A DNA stretch of 64,000 nucleotides from CAWFGS01 sp963815535 (GCA_963815535.1 CAWFGS010000001.1:558001-622000), one strand, 5' to 3'. Shown: positions 1-9,902, counted from the first letter of the stretch. Numbers and translations: made by a program. Notes: a model not told the origin generated them from the letters alone.

Positions 1-1
1 G

Positions 2-952
2 GAGGATATTTCCAACCTCGATCAGCGGGTGCGGGACGTTTACGTGCGCGGCGACGTGACCGTACCTGTCACGCCGACTTTCGCCGTGGTCGGCGGCATC
101 GGATACGAAGATGTCGAGGTATCCTCACGCGATGCCGTGGTTGGGGCGGACGGCGTTCCGGTGCTGGACGACAATGGTCGTTTCGTGACCGATGGCGATG
201 CGCCGCGCCAACTGGCCTACGACGTGTCCGGTCTGATCTGGGATGTCGGGGTCGTCTGGCGACCCAGCAGCCGCACTTCGCTGGCCGCGACGGTCGGGCG
301 GCGATATGATTCCACCACCTATTACGGCACGTTCGACTGGGCACCCGATAATCGCAGCAGCGTGTCGGTTTCGGCTTACGATGCCATCACCGGTTTCGGC
401 GGGCAGCTCAACAATGCGCTGGTCGGCCTGCCCACGCAATTTTCCGCCGCGCGCAATGCACTCAGCAGCGATTTCAACGGCTGCGTCGCCGGGGCGGAGC
501 GGGGCGGCTGCGTCACCGGCGCACTTGGCTCCGTGCGGTCCGCCGTGTTCCGCAATCGCGGCATCGGGGCGAATTATTCGCGCACCTTCGGCCGATACAC
601 CACCGGCATCGGCATCGGTTACGATCGCCGCACGTTCATTTCGGGCGCCGGCACGGTGCTGGCATCGGCAGATGGGACGGCGGATGAAAGCTATTACATA
701 AACGCCAATCTGCAGGGCGAATTGGGCCGCAACGCCAGCTTCACCCTGGCGGCATACGCCAATTATTTCGACAGCGAATTCGGCGATGGCGGCGATCTGC
801 TCGCCTTCGGTTCGTCGGCTGCATATCAGCGCACCATCGCCTCGCGTTTGTCCGCCCGTGCCGCGCTCGCGCTCGACTACCTCGACACCGACAGCGGCTT
901 CGACGATGTCGCGGCGGCATCCGCGCTCGTCGGTCTGCGGTACGATTTTTAA
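2..952 (+). CDS. XrtA/PEP-CTERM-associated outer-membrane beta-barrel protein (5' truncated)
   Basis: The reading frame is already open at base 2, so the gene begins before the window; the GTG at 29 is internal. The visible 316 residues alternate polar and aromatic/hydrophobic residues, with many Gly, Tyr and Phe, as in outer-membrane beta-barrels. The last residues are ALVGLRYDF, with the terminal Phe typical of barrels inserted by BAM. Barrel proteins of this kind (TIGR03016 type) normally precede the XrtA-associated ATPase, as here, with 10 bp between the genes. The inferred role is an outer-membrane channel or structural protein of the exopolysaccharide export machinery. The family call rests mainly on gene context and the barrel pattern; N-terminal features cannot be judged. 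Confidence 0.75.
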   Translation, partial: EDISNLDQRVRDVYVRGDVTVPVTPTFAVVGGIGYEDVEVSSRDAVVGADGVPVLDDNGRFVTDGDAPRQLAYDVSGLIWDVGVVWRPSSRTSLAATVGRRYDSTTYYGTFDWAPDNRSSVSVSAYDAITGFGGQLNNALVGLPTQFSAARNALSSDFNGCVAGAERGGCVTGALGSVRSAVFRNRGIGANYSRTFGRYTTGIGIGYDRRTFISGAGTVLASADGTADESYYINANLQGELGRNASFTLAAYANYFDSEFGDGGDLLAFGSSAAYQRTIASRLSARAALALDYLDTDSGFDDVAAASALVGLRYDF

Positions 953-962
953 GGAATAGACG

Positions 963-2105
963 ATGTTCGACGATTTTTACGGCCTAACGGCGCGCCCGTT
1001 CCAGCTAACCCCCGATCCCGCGTTCTATTTCGAAAGCGGCACGCATCGTAAAGCGTTGTCCTATCTCGGTTACGGTCTGGCGCAGGGCGAAGGGTTCATC
1101 GTCATCACCGGCGAAGTCGGTGCGGGCAAATCCACGCTGGTCGCCCATCTGATCAAGAAGATCGACCCGGAACAGATGACGGTCGGCCAGATCGTGACAA
1201 GCGCGCTCGATGGCGAAGAAATGGTTCACGTCGTCGCGCAGAGCTTCGGCCTGGACATTGCCGGACATGACAAAGCCACCGCCCTTGGCGCGATCGAGGA
1301 GTTCCTGCATTCCGAAGCGCGCGCGGGCCGCCGCTGCCTGCTGGTGGTCGATGAATCGCAGAACCTGTCGGTCGATGCGCTGGAAGAACTGCGGATGTTC
1401 TCCAACTTCCAGCTGGGGTCGCATCCGCTGGTGCAGACTTTGTTGCTGGGGCAACCGGAGTTCAAGTCGATGCTCGCCCAGCACGAGGCGTTGGAACAAT
1501 TGCGCCAGCGCGTCATTGCCGCGCATCATCTGGATGCGATGGACCGCGCGGAACTGGAACCCTACATCCGCCATCGCCTGGAATGCGTGGGGTGGGACGA
1601 AAACCCCGCAATCGACCAGCGCGTCTATAGTGAACTGTTCGACGCGACCGGCGGCATTCCCCGCAAGGTGAATCAGGTGATGACCCGGCTGCTGCTGTTG
1701 GGCGCAGTCGAACAGCGCACGCGGATCGATAATGCGATGCTGGGATCGGTGCTGAAGGAAATGCAGGCGGATGCCGCTTTCCCGGAAGCCGCGCCTGCGC
1801 CGATGAAAAAGGTCGAACGCCCGGAAGCCAGGCCGAAGCCGCTCACTCCTGCTGTCGAAGCGGGCGTACCGCGCGGCGAACTCGATGCGATGCTGGGCCA
1901 GCGCGATGCCGAAATTGCGGAATTGCAACAGGCGATCGTCGAACTGGTAGAAGAACGCAGCGATGCGCCGCAATTGCCCGCCGATTTACTGGAACGCATG
2001 GTCGCGATGGAAGCGCGCATCGGCGAACAGGAACGCTCCATCCGGCAGGTACTGACCATGCTGATCGAATGGTTCGAAGACGATCGCACCCGTCAGGCGG
2101 CATGA
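963..2105 (+). CDS. XrtA/PEP-CTERM system-associated ATPase (ExeA-like AAA)
   Basis: A 380-aa protein starting MFDDFYGLTARPF, the usual opening of ExeA/GspA-like ATPases of exosortase loci (TIGR03015 type). Walker A is GEVGAGKST at residues 50-58. Walker B is LLVVDESQ at about 124-131, in the AAA_22 style. The region from about 270 onward is charged and helical and probably forms a coiled coil. It probably supplies energy or assembly functions for polysaccharide export. It follows the outer-membrane barrel gene by 10 bp, and its stop overlaps the deacetylase start by 4 bp, so translation is probably coupled. Confidence 0.88.
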   Translation: MFDDFYGLTARPFQLTPDPAFYFESGTHRKALSYLGYGLAQGEGFIVITGEVGAGKSTLVAHLIKKIDPEQMTVGQIVTSALDGEEMVHVVAQSFGLDIAGHDKATALGAIEEFLHSEARAGRRCLLVVDESQNLSVDALEELRMFSNFQLGSHPLVQTLLLGQPEFKSMLAQHEALEQLRQRVIAAHHLDAMDRAELEPYIRHRLECVGWDENPAIDQRVYSELFDATGGIPRKVNQVMTRLLLLGAVEQRTRIDNAMLGSVLKEMQADAAFPEAAPAPMKKVERPEARPKPLTPAVEAGVPRGELDAMLGQRDAEIAELQQAIVELVEERSDAPQLPADLLERMVAMEARIGEQERSIRQVLTMLIEWFEDDRTRQAA

Positions 2106-3004
2106 TGGACGGCGACGCGTCCCCTTCCGCCCCCATCGTCAACGGTCTGTCCGTCGATGTCGAGGACTGGTTTCAGGTCGGCGCGTTCGAAAACGTCATC
2201 GACAGGGGGGACTGGGACAGTCTGGCTTTACGTGTCGAGGACAACGTCCTGCGTATTCTGGACCTGTTCGCACAGGCGGATGTGAAGGCGACGTTCTTCA
2301 CCCTGGGCTGGGTCGCCCGCCGCAATGGCGCATTGATCCGCCGTATCGCGGATGCCGGCCATGAAATCGCCAGCCACGGTTACGACCATGCGCGCGTCTT
2401 CACTTTCGACCGCGAGGAATTCGGGGCGGATCTGAAGAAGGCGCGCGCCGTGCTGGAAGATGCGGCGGGTGTCCGCATCGCCGGCTATCGCGCGCCCAGC
2501 TTCAGCATCGATCAGCGCACGCCGTGGGCGTATATGGAACTGGCGGAGCAGGGCTATCGCTATTCTTCCAGCGTCGCCCCGGTCGCGCACGATCATTATG
2601 GCTGGCGCGAAGCCCCGCGTTTCGCGTTCAAGCCGTTGCCGTGGTCCGATCTGGTCGAGATCCCTGTGACCACGGCAATCCTTGGCGGAAGGCGTGTTGC
2701 GGCGGGCGGGGGCGGCTTCTTCCGCGTGTTGCCATATGCATTTTCCCGGTGGGCCATTCGCCAGGTGAACCGCGAAGAAAGCCGCCCGGCGGTGTTCTAT
2801 TTCCACCCGTGGGAAATCGACCCCAAGCAGCCTCGCGTCGAACGTGCGCCGATCAAATCCCGCTTGCGGCATTACACCAATCTCGACCGTATGGCGCCAA
2901 AGCTGCGCGATCTGGTGGCGGAGTTCGCCTGGGGCCGCATGGATATGCTGGCCCATCGCGAAGCGCAGCGCGCGACCACGCTCACACCCGATATCGCCGC
3001 GTGA
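2102..3004 (+). CDS. XrtA system polysaccharide deacetylase
   Basis: A 300-aa NodB-fold carbohydrate esterase (TIGR03006/DUF3473 type), expected to remove acetyl groups from the exopolysaccharide. The motif VDVEDWF at residues 18-24 carries the catalytic/metal Asp pair. HEIASHGYDH at about 87-96 supplies the metal-binding His residues, and FRAPSFS-like YRAPSFS follows. There is no signal peptide or membrane helix. The ATG at 2102 is chosen because it overlaps the ATPase stop (ATGA); an in-frame codon at 2069 would lie deep inside the ATPase gene. The stop overlaps the next start as GTGA. Confidence 0.9.
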   Translation: MMDGDASPSAPIVNGLSVDVEDWFQVGAFENVIDRGDWDSLALRVEDNVLRILDLFAQADVKATFFTLGWVARRNGALIRRIADAGHEIASHGYDHARVFTFDREEFGADLKKARAVLEDAAGVRIAGYRAPSFSIDQRTPWAYMELAEQGYRYSSSVAPVAHDHYGWREAPRFAFKPLPWSDLVEIPVTTAILGGRRVAAGGGGFFRVLPYAFSRWAIRQVNREESRPAVFYFHPWEIDPKQPRVERAPIKSRLRHYTNLDRMAPKLRDLVAEFAWGRMDMLAHREAQRATTLTPDIAA

Positions 3005-4077
3005 ACGCCCCCGTCGCCATGACTACCCCCGCCGTCGGTTTCACCATCACGACCGCCTTATTGCGCGATCCGAACGAATGCACGCGGATCGAACAGTACG
3101 TGGCCCGCATGGGCGGTTCGATATTTCACCGCCCGAAATGGCTATGCGCCGTCGAGCGCGCGACCGGTCATCATGCGACCGGCCTGATTGCCGAAACCAA
3201 CGGCGACATCACCGGCTGGCTCCCCCTCAACGAAGTGCATTCGCCCGTGTTCGGTAGAGCGTTGGTGTCGAGCGGGTTCGCTGTCGAAGGCGGCCCTTTG
3301 GCAGACAGTCCCGCTGCCGCGCGCGCATTATGCCGGGCTGCGGAAGAAATGGCGGTCCGTCGATCCTTCGCGAATATCGAACTGCGCGGCGGGCATGCGC
3401 CTGCCGACTGGACGTTGCGAACCGACACCCATTGCAGCTTCGTCGAACCGCTGGCCGACGATGACGACGCGCAATTGCTTGCCATACCGCGCAAATCGCG
3501 CGCGGAGGTTCGCAAGAGTCTGAAAAACGATCTGACCGTTACGATCGGCACGAGCGACGCCGATCGCGCAATGCATTATGCAACCTATGCCCAAAGCGTC
3601 CGCAATCTGGGCACGCCCGTTTTCCCGCGCGCCTTGTTCGATTGCATGCTGGACACGTTCGGCGATGCAGCCGATATTTTGACGGTCTCCCATCGCGGGC
3701 AGCCGGTTTCCAGCGTGCTGTCCTTCTATCACGATGGCGCGGTCATGCCCTATTGGGGCGGGGGCACGATGGCCGCCAGAACATTGCGCGCCAACGAACG
3801 GATGTATTACGAACTGATGCTGCACGCACGCGGCAAGGCGTGCGATCGGTTCGATTTCGGCCGATCCAAAACGGGCAGCGGGCCGTATCATTTCAAGAAG
3901 AACTGGGGCTTTACCCCCAAACCGCTCGGTTATGCAGAATGGACTGCCGATGGCGGCGCGGCGCGTGACGTCGATCCCACCAGCGATGCCTATGCGCGCA
4001 AGATCGCGTTGTGGAAACGTCTGCCCTTGCCCATCGCCAACCGATTGGGGCCGATCATATCCGCAGGACTGGCATGA
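3001..4077 (+). CDS. FemAB family XrtA/PEP-CTERM system-associated protein
   Basis: A 358-aa protein of the GNAT-fold FemAB type (TIGR03019). Related FemAB enzymes transfer amino acids from tRNA to peptidoglycan; the substrate in XrtA loci is unknown. Recognisable parts are FHRPKWLCAVE near the N-terminus, PRKSRAEVRKSLK in the middle, and the C-terminal block FDFGRSKTGSGPYHFKKNWG, which is strongly conserved in this family. The GTG at 3001 is preferred because it overlaps the deacetylase stop (GTGA). An ATG six codons later, at 3019, is the alternative. The frame stays open upstream to 2524, but that part lies inside the deacetylase gene. The stop overlaps the next gene's ATG by 4 bp. Confidence 0.88.
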   Translation: MNAPVAMTTPAVGFTITTALLRDPNECTRIEQYVARMGGSIFHRPKWLCAVERATGHHATGLIAETNGDITGWLPLNEVHSPVFGRALVSSGFAVEGGPLADSPAAARALCRAAEEMAVRRSFANIELRGGHAPADWTLRTDTHCSFVEPLADDDDAQLLAIPRKSRAEVRKSLKNDLTVTIGTSDADRAMHYATYAQSVRNLGTPVFPRALFDCMLDTFGDAADILTVSHRGQPVSSVLSFYHDGAVMPYWGGGTMAARTLRANERMYYELMLHARGKACDRFDFGRSKTGSGPYHFKKNWGFTPKPLGYAEWTADGGAARDVDPTSDAYARKIALWKRLPLPIANRLGPIISAGLA

Positions 4078-5306
4078 TGGGCGACATCCTTTTCCTAAGC
4101 CACCGCATTCCGTTTCCGCCCGATCGCGGGGACAAGATACGTTCGAATCATTTGCTGAAATCTCTCGCCGAAATCGCGCCGGTTCATGTCGGCTGTTTCG
4201 CCGACACCGCATCCGATAGGGAGTATGAGGGTGCGTTGGAGTCTGCGGCGGCATCGCATTGCATGCTCGCGCGATCCAAGTCTTTGCCGCGGGCAGGCAT
4301 CGAAGCGGTGGCAAGCCGAAGGCCGATCAGCGTAGCTGCATTCGACCACCGCGGTTTGCATGCGTGGGTGCGGCGCACTCTTCGCGAACATCCGATCGAT
4401 CGCATCGTCGTGTTTTCCGGACAAATGGGGCAATATGTCCCGAATGATTTCACCGGGCGGGTCATCGTCGATCTGTGCGATGTCAATTCTGCGAAATTCG
4501 ACGAATACGCCGCAAAAGGACGCTGGCCGCGCAGTCTAATCGATCGCCGGGAGGGGCGTTTGCTGGCGAACATGGAACGCGCGCTGACTTTGCGCGCCGA
4601 ACGGACGCTGTTGATCAGCGAGGCGGAAGCAGCCCTGTTTCGCAGCCGCGCATCGGGCGTGGCGCACGACCGGATCATGACAGTGGGAAACGGTATCGAT
4701 GCGGACCGGTTCGACCCCGTGACCATAGCGCCGCATTCCGCGCTGACCGACCAACCCGGACCGCATCTGGTTTTCACCGGGCAGATGGATTATCGGCCCA
4801 ATATCGACGCGGTCGAACGTGTTATCGAGGCCCTGCTGCCCGCGATCCGGGCCGAGGTTCCCACCGCACAGTTTCATATCGTCGGGCGTGCGCCGCTGCC
4901 TGAATTGGTGGCCCATGACGGCAAGAACGGTGTTCGCGTGTGGGGTGAAGTGCCCGATGTCCGCCCGTTCCTGGCCGCCGCCGATCTCGTCGTCGCGCCG
5001 CTCACCATCGCGCGCGGGGTGCAGAACAAGGTTCTCGAAGCGATGGCAATGGCCCGCCCCGTCCTGCTGACGCCTCAGGCCGCAACGGGTATAGAAGCGA
5101 TCGACAAACGTGACTTTCATATCGCGCATACTGACGAAGATCTGATCGACGCAGCCCTGGTGTTGCTGAGGGACGACGCCAAGGCTGCGGTGCTTGGCAG
5201 GAACGCCCGGCAATTCGTGCTCGACAATCAAAGCTGGCCTGCGATGCTCGCCCCTTTCGAACGACTGGTTCGCAATTGCGAGGGGCAGGCCCGCGATGCC
5301 GCCTGA
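4074..5306 (+). CDS. XrtA/PEP-CTERM system glycosyltransferase (TIGR03087 type)
   Basis: A 410-aa GT-B fold glycosyltransferase. The N-terminus has HRIPFPPDRGDKIRS, diagnostic of the TIGR03087 exosortase-linked family. The C-terminal half has the GT1/GT4 pattern: TGQMDYRPN, VAPLTIARGVQNKVLEAMAMARP, and an acidic/hydrophobic nucleotide-sugar site. The inferred role is addition of a sugar to the lipid-linked repeat of the exopolysaccharide on the cytoplasmic face. The start at 4074 overlaps the FemAB-like stop (ATGA); a second ATG follows immediately at 4077. The stop lies 11 bp inside the exosortase gene. Confidence 0.9.
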   Translation: MMGDILFLSHRIPFPPDRGDKIRSNHLLKSLAEIAPVHVGCFADTASDREYEGALESAAASHCMLARSKSLPRAGIEAVASRRPISVAAFDHRGLHAWVRRTLREHPIDRIVVFSGQMGQYVPNDFTGRVIVDLCDVNSAKFDEYAAKGRWPRSLIDRREGRLLANMERALTLRAERTLLISEAEAALFRSRASGVAHDRIMTVGNGIDADRFDPVTIAPHSALTDQPGPHLVFTGQMDYRPNIDAVERVIEALLPAIRAEVPTAQFHIVGRAPLPELVAHDGKNGVRVWGEVPDVRPFLAAADLVVAPLTIARGVQNKVLEAMAMARPVLLTPQAATGIEAIDKRDFHIAHTDEDLIDAALVLLRDDAKAAVLGRNARQFVLDNQSWPAMLAPFERLVRNCEGQARDAA

Positions 5307-6870
5307 ATTGACCGCCCCGCAAATCTCTCCTGGCGGACGGATCGGCGCGATCATATCGGCGCTGCCCCGATCGTGGCGTGGAACGCTGCCGGTCTTGGCA
5401 GCGATGTGGTCGGCCATTGCAATCGTCACCGCGCGCGACTGGGTCGCGATGTTCGATCAATGGTGGAACATATCGACCTACAATCACATCCTGTTTATCC
5501 CCGCGATTGTCGGCTGGCTGGTGTGGTCGCGATGGTCGGAACTGGCGAAGCTCAGTCCGCAAAACTGGTGGCCCGGCCTGGCCCTGGTAGCGATCGCCGC
5601 TTTCATCTGGCTGATTGGATCGGTGGCCGGCGTGAACCTGATATCGCAGGCGGGCGCAGTTCTGATGCTGCAAAGCGCCGTCGTCGCCGCATTGGGGCCG
5701 CGCACCGCGTTCGCTCTGTCGTTTCCGCTGTTCTACATGGTGTTTTTGGTTCCATTCGGGGACGAACTGATTCCCGCCCTGCAAATGCTGACTGCCAAGA
5801 TGGTGATCGGCCTTACCCAGTGGAGCGGCATCGCGGCGCAGATCGACGGCGTATTTATCGACACGCCGGTCGGCCTGTTCGAAGTTGCCGAGGCATGTTC
5901 GGGCGTCAAATTCCTGATCGCCATGATCGCGCTGGGCGCGTTGGTCGCGCATAGCTGTTTCACCAGCCTAAAACGGCGCGCAATCTTCCTCGGCCTGGCG
6001 ATCGTCCTGCCAATCGCCGCGAATGGAGTGCGGGCCTGGGGCACGATCTATCTGGCGCAGTTTCTGGGCATCGAATTTGCCGCCGGGTTCGATCACGTTT
6101 TCTATGGCTGGATTTTCTTCGCCCTCGTCGTCGCGGCGTTGTTGGCAGGCAGTTGGCGCTGGTTCGATCGTTCGCCAGACGATCCGGCCATCGATGCCGA
6201 ACGTTTGAACGCAATGCGAATTTTCGATGTCGGTTCGAAACGGGCGATGGGCTCGGGCGGTGTTCTGGCGATCGCGGCCCTGTTGCTCGGTATGTTCTCC
6301 GCCTGGAATATCGCCGCCGAGACTGCGAGCGCCAATGTCGGGCAAACCGTCGCGCTTCCGCAGATATCAGGATGGCAGCGCGTGACGCCAGTCATGACGG
6401 TGGCTTGGCAACCGCGCGCGGCCGGGGCGGATCAAATCCTACAGGGGCAATATCGCAACGCGAATGGCGATCGGATCGACGTGGTGGTGGCCGTGTATTT
6501 GCGGCAAGGCAGGGGCGTTGAGGTCGGCGCGCCGGGGCAGGGCGCTTTGCCGTTCGACACCGCGTGGCGCTGGCTGCAATCCGGCCCGTCCGACGCGTCG
6601 CAAACGGGCGATGTGTTGTTGGCGGACGGCCGGGTCAGGCGCGTGGCCGTAACATCCTACCGTCAGGGAGATTTGCTGACCGGCAGCAGAGGCGCTCTGA
6701 AACTCGCCGGTTTGCGCGACAGACTGGCGCTGTCACCCGATGCCACCACGATGCTCATCCTGTCCGCCGAAGAAGGGGCTTTGGGCGACGGCGCGCGAAC
6801 CATCGCTGCGTTCCAACGAACCATTGGCGATCGGGCGCAATGGTTAGACCGCATCGCCGGGGTGGAGTAG
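5296..6870 (+). CDS. xrtA: Exosortase A with fused EpsI domain
   Basis: A 524-aa polytopic membrane protein. The N-terminal part has about eight hydrophobic segments and the exosortase catalytic set: Cys201 in EACSGVKF, Arg246 in NGVRAW and His267 in FDHVFYGW. Exosortases cleave PEP-CTERM sorting signals and are tied to exopolysaccharide production. From about residue 315 the protein continues as an EpsI-like (DUF3485) periplasmic domain, a fusion common in sphingomonad exosortase A. The ATG at 5296 (MPPELTAPQ) is preferred over the longer frame from 5194, which lies inside the glycosyltransferase gene. The next gene starts 9 bp after the stop. No PEP-CTERM substrate gene is in the window. 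Confidence 0.92.
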   Translation: MPPELTAPQISPGGRIGAIISALPRSWRGTLPVLAAMWSAIAIVTARDWVAMFDQWWNISTYNHILFIPAIVGWLVWSRWSELAKLSPQNWWPGLALVAIAAFIWLIGSVAGVNLISQAGAVLMLQSAVVAALGPRTAFALSFPLFYMVFLVPFGDELIPALQMLTAKMVIGLTQWSGIAAQIDGVFIDTPVGLFEVAEACSGVKFLIAMIALGALVAHSCFTSLKRRAIFLGLAIVLPIAANGVRAWGTIYLAQFLGIEFAAGFDHVFYGWIFFALVVAALLAGSWRWFDRSPDDPAIDAERLNAMRIFDVGSKRAMGSGGVLAIAALLLGMFSAWNIAAETASANVGQTVALPQISGWQRVTPVMTVAWQPRAAGADQILQGQYRNANGDRIDVVVAVYLRQGRGVEVGAPGQGALPFDTAWRWLQSGPSDASQTGDVLLADGRVRRVAVTSYRQGDLLTGSRGALKLAGLRDRLALSPDATTMLILSAEEGALGDGARTIAAFQRTIGDRAQWLDRIAGVE

Positions 6871-6879
6871 GCGCGAACC

Positions 6880-8779
6880 ATGTGTGGTATCGCCGGAATC
6901 TTTCATCCCGGAACGCCGGAGCCGGTCGATGCCGACCAAGTGAAACGCATGTGCGATGCGATCGCGCATCGCGGGCCGGACGGGGCAGGGGTATGGACAG
7001 CACCCGGTATCGGGCTTGGCCACAGGCGGCTTTCGATCATCGATCTGGCCGGTTCTCCGCAGCCCATGCATTCCGTCGATGGGCGGGCGGTGATCGCCTT
7101 CAATGGCGAAATCTACAATTACCGCGAACTGCGCGCAGAACTGACCGCGCTGGGCGCGCGTTTCGCGACCGATGGCGATACCGAAACCATACTGGCTGCT
7201 TGGCAGCAATGGGGGGCGGGCTGCCTTTCACGGCTGAATGGCATGTTCGCTTTCGCTATTTACGATACCGGCACACGGCAGCTGTTTCTGGCGCGCGACC
7301 GGTTGGGCGTGAAGCCGCTGTTCACGGCGCGGTTGCGCGATGGCAGCATCGCGTTCGCATCGGAGCTGAAAGCGTTGCTTGCCAACCCGCTGCTGGATCG
7401 CCGCATCGATCCGCTTGCGATCGAAGACTATCTGACATGGGGTTACGTACCCGACAGCCGATCGATATTGCGCGGGGTGCACAAACTGCCCGCCGGGCAT
7501 TTTCAGATACTGCAACATGGATCGCAACCGCACCCGCCGCAGCAATGGTGGGACGTCGATTTTTCTAAACGGCATTCCGGATCGGAAGCGGACCTGTCCG
7601 CCGAACTGCTGCATCATTTGCGGCAAGGGGTAACCTCGCGAATGGTGTCCGACGTGCCGCTGGGCGCGTTCCTGTCGGGCGGCGTCGATTCTTCGACCGT
7701 CGTGGCTCTGATGGCGGAGGCGAATGCAGAACAGGTTCGCACCTGCTCGATCGGGTTCGACGCCAAGGGGTTGGACGAAAGCCGATATGCGACCCAGATC
7801 GCGGAACGGTACGAAACCCAGCATCGCAGCCGCATCGTGGGCGCAGACGGGTTCGACCATTTGGACACTCTGGCGCGGATGTTCGACGAACCGTTTGCGG
7901 ATGCATCCGCTCTGCCGACCTGGCGCGTATGCCAATTGGCGCGCGAGAACGTGACTGTTGCGCTGTCGGGCGACGGGGCGGACGAGGCGCTTGCCGGCTA
8001 TCGGCGGCAAGTGTTTCATGCGCGCGAGGAACAGGCGCGGCGCCTGCTGCCCACCGGTTTGCGCGGTCCGGTATTCGCCGCGTTGGGCAAGATATGGCCC
8101 AAAGCGGATTGGGCCCCCCAATATCTGCGCGCGAAAACAACCTTTCAGTCCTTGGCAATGTCGGGGGAGGAGGGGTATGCGCGCGGCCTGTCCGTCTTGC
8201 CGCCCGATTTACGGCAGTCGCTCTACACACCCGGTTTTGCCTCGCAAATCGGCGACTATCGCGGCGAAGACCACTGTGATCGAAACAATGCGCGACGCAC
8301 CTGCCCAAACGGGGCTGGACCGCGCGCAATATGCCGATTTGAAAGTGTGGTTGCCGGGCGACATCCTGACAAAAGTGGATCGCACCAGCATGGCCGTTGG
8401 GCTGGAAGCGCGCGAGCCGCTGCTCGACTATCGCCTGATCGAGTTTGCAGCCGCGTTGCCCGACGCGATGCGCGTGCGCGGGCGGCAGGGCAAATGGCTG
8501 ATGAAGCGCACGATGGAGGGGCGGCTGCCGAACGATATTCTGTACCGGCCCAAACAGGGTTTCGTCACGCCGATCAGCCAATGGCTGCGCGGCCCCCTGG
8601 CCGATCAGGCGCGGGCGATCGGCAAAACGGGGCTGGTGGCGCACACTGACTGGTTCGATGCAACGCGACTGTCACGGCTGGCGGAGGATCATATTGCCGG
8701 GCGCAGCGATCATGGGCGGTTGTTGTGGCAGATGATCATGCTGGACAAATCGCTGGACGGACTGGGTGCGACGGTCTGA
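6880..8779 (+). pseudogene. XrtA/PEP-CTERM system glutamine amidotransferase (asparagine-synthase-like), frameshifted
   Basis: The N-terminus is MCGIAGIF with nucleophile Cys2, a class II glutaminase domain. The synthetase domain carries the ATP loop LSGGVDSS at about residues 266-273, so the enzyme would amidate an acceptor at the cost of glutamine and ATP (TIGR03108 family). The frame is correct to GDYRGED at about 8271, then reads into nonsense and stops at 8649. The rest of the family sequence (ETMRDAP, LPGDILTKVDR, EAREPLLDYRL, RPKQGFVTP) continues in the next frame to 8779. Removing one C at 8271-8272 restores a 632-aa protein of family length. It is listed as a pseudogene because the frame is broken as given, but sequencing error is likely since seven similar +1 shifts occur elsewhere. 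It is the last gene of the XrtA cluster. Confidence 0.85.
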
Positions 8780-8786
8780 CGGGTCG

Positions 8787-9902
8787 TTAACCCTCTTCAC
8801 CATGACCCAGCGCCATGTAGTCATCGCTCTGCATTTCCATCAGGCGGCTGGCGGTGCGTTGAAATTCGAAGCTGCCATTGCCCGCCACATATAGATCATC
8901 GGGACTGGCCGCGGCGGTTGCGAACAGTTTGACCCGCTGTTCGTACAATGCATCGATCAGCGTCACGAACCGCGCAGCCTCATTCTGCATGTCGGCATCC
9001 ATCTGCGGGATGCCGACGATGATGACGGTGTGATAGGCGCGCGCGATCGCAAGGTAATCGGGTGCGCCGCGGGGTTGGGCGCAAAGGCGTTTGAAACTGA
9101 ACACGCCCACCCCCTTGAAACTGATCGGCACATGCAGCGTTCGCTTGCCGCCCAAATCCAGTTCGGCGGAAGGCACGTTTTCGCTATCTTCAGGGGAATA
9201 GTCGGTCAGGCGAAAGAACGCCTCGCGCACTTGCTGCGTCGCCGCATCGCCCAGTGGGGTGTGCCAGCTATCGATCCCGGCGAGCCGTTCCAGACGGTAA
9301 TCGACCGGGCCGTTGAGCGGCAACACCGTCAGGCGGCTTCGCACCAGATCGATAAACGGCAGAAAATGTTCACGGTTCAGGCCATCCTTGTACAGATCGA
9401 TCGGCGGGCGGTTCGACGTGGTGACGACGGCGACGCCGTCTTCCACCATCAGCGACCGGAACAGACGCCCCATAATCATGGCATCCGCGCTGTTGTTGAT
9501 CACCATTTCGTCGAACGCCAGGCAACGCACATCGGTCGCGATTGATCGTGCGACATGGGGAATGGGATCGCCCGGTTCTTTTTCCCGCCAATCGCGCATT
9601 TGCTGATGAACGCTTTGCATGAAGGCGTGGAAATGCGCGCGCTTCTTGTCCGGTATGGCAAGCGTTTCGTGGAACAGGTCCATCAGCATCGACTTGCCGC
9701 GACCCACACCGCCCCACATGTAGAGGCCACCGGGGCCGGACCGGTTGCGCCCCAATAAACGATCGAAGAAGCCGGCTTCCGCGACGCTCTCCAGCTGGGC
9801 CTGCAGTTCGTTGAGTTGCGCCGCCGCCGCCGCCTGTTCCGCATCGGCGCGCAATTCGCCCGCAGCGATCAACGCTTCGTACTTGTCGAGCATACCCGCC
9901 AT
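8787..9902 (-). CDS. zapE: Cell division protein ZapE (AFG1-like ATPase)
   Basis: A 371-aa P-loop ATPase of the AFG1/ZapE family. Walker A is GGVGRGKS at residues 64-71, followed by MLMDLFHE. Walker B is CLAFDEM. The family motifs FHAFMQSVHQ and TTSNRPP are present. In E. coli ZapE binds the Z-ring and affects its stability in an ATP-dependent way; in other bacteria and mitochondria relatives act in membrane-protein quality control. It is last in the sdhB-thioesterase-zapE string, 8 bp after the thioesterase stop, and runs convergent to the XrtA cluster with a 7-bp gap. The start may be ATG 9902 or the internal Met4. Confidence 0.9.
   Translation of the reverse strand: MAGMLDKYEALIAAGELRADAEQAAAAAQLNELQAQLESVAEAGFFDRLLGRNRSGPGGLYMWGGVGRGKSMLMDLFHETLAIPDKKRAHFHAFMQSVHQQMRDWREKEPGDPIPHVARSIATDVRCLAFDEMVINNSADAMIMGRLFRSLMVEDGVAVVTTSNRPPIDLYKDGLNREHFLPFIDLVRSRLTVLPLNGPVDYRLERLAGIDSWHTPLGDAATQQVREAFFRLTDYSPEDSENVPSAELDLGGKRTLHVPISFKGVGVFSFKRLCAQPRGAPDYLAIARAYHTVIIVGIPQMDADMQNEAARFVTLIDALYEQRVKLFATAAASPDDLYVAGNGSFEFQRTASRLMEMQSDDYMALGHGEEG

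Noticed and set aside
1005..1973. 322-aa reading frame on the - strand opposite the XrtA ATPase gene
   Set aside because: The + strand gene has clear Walker motifs and cluster context; the reverse frame has no recognisable domain.
2524..3000. In-frame upstream extension of the FemAB-like gene
   Set aside because: It lies inside the deacetylase gene in another frame; the GTG overlapping the deacetylase stop is the natural start.
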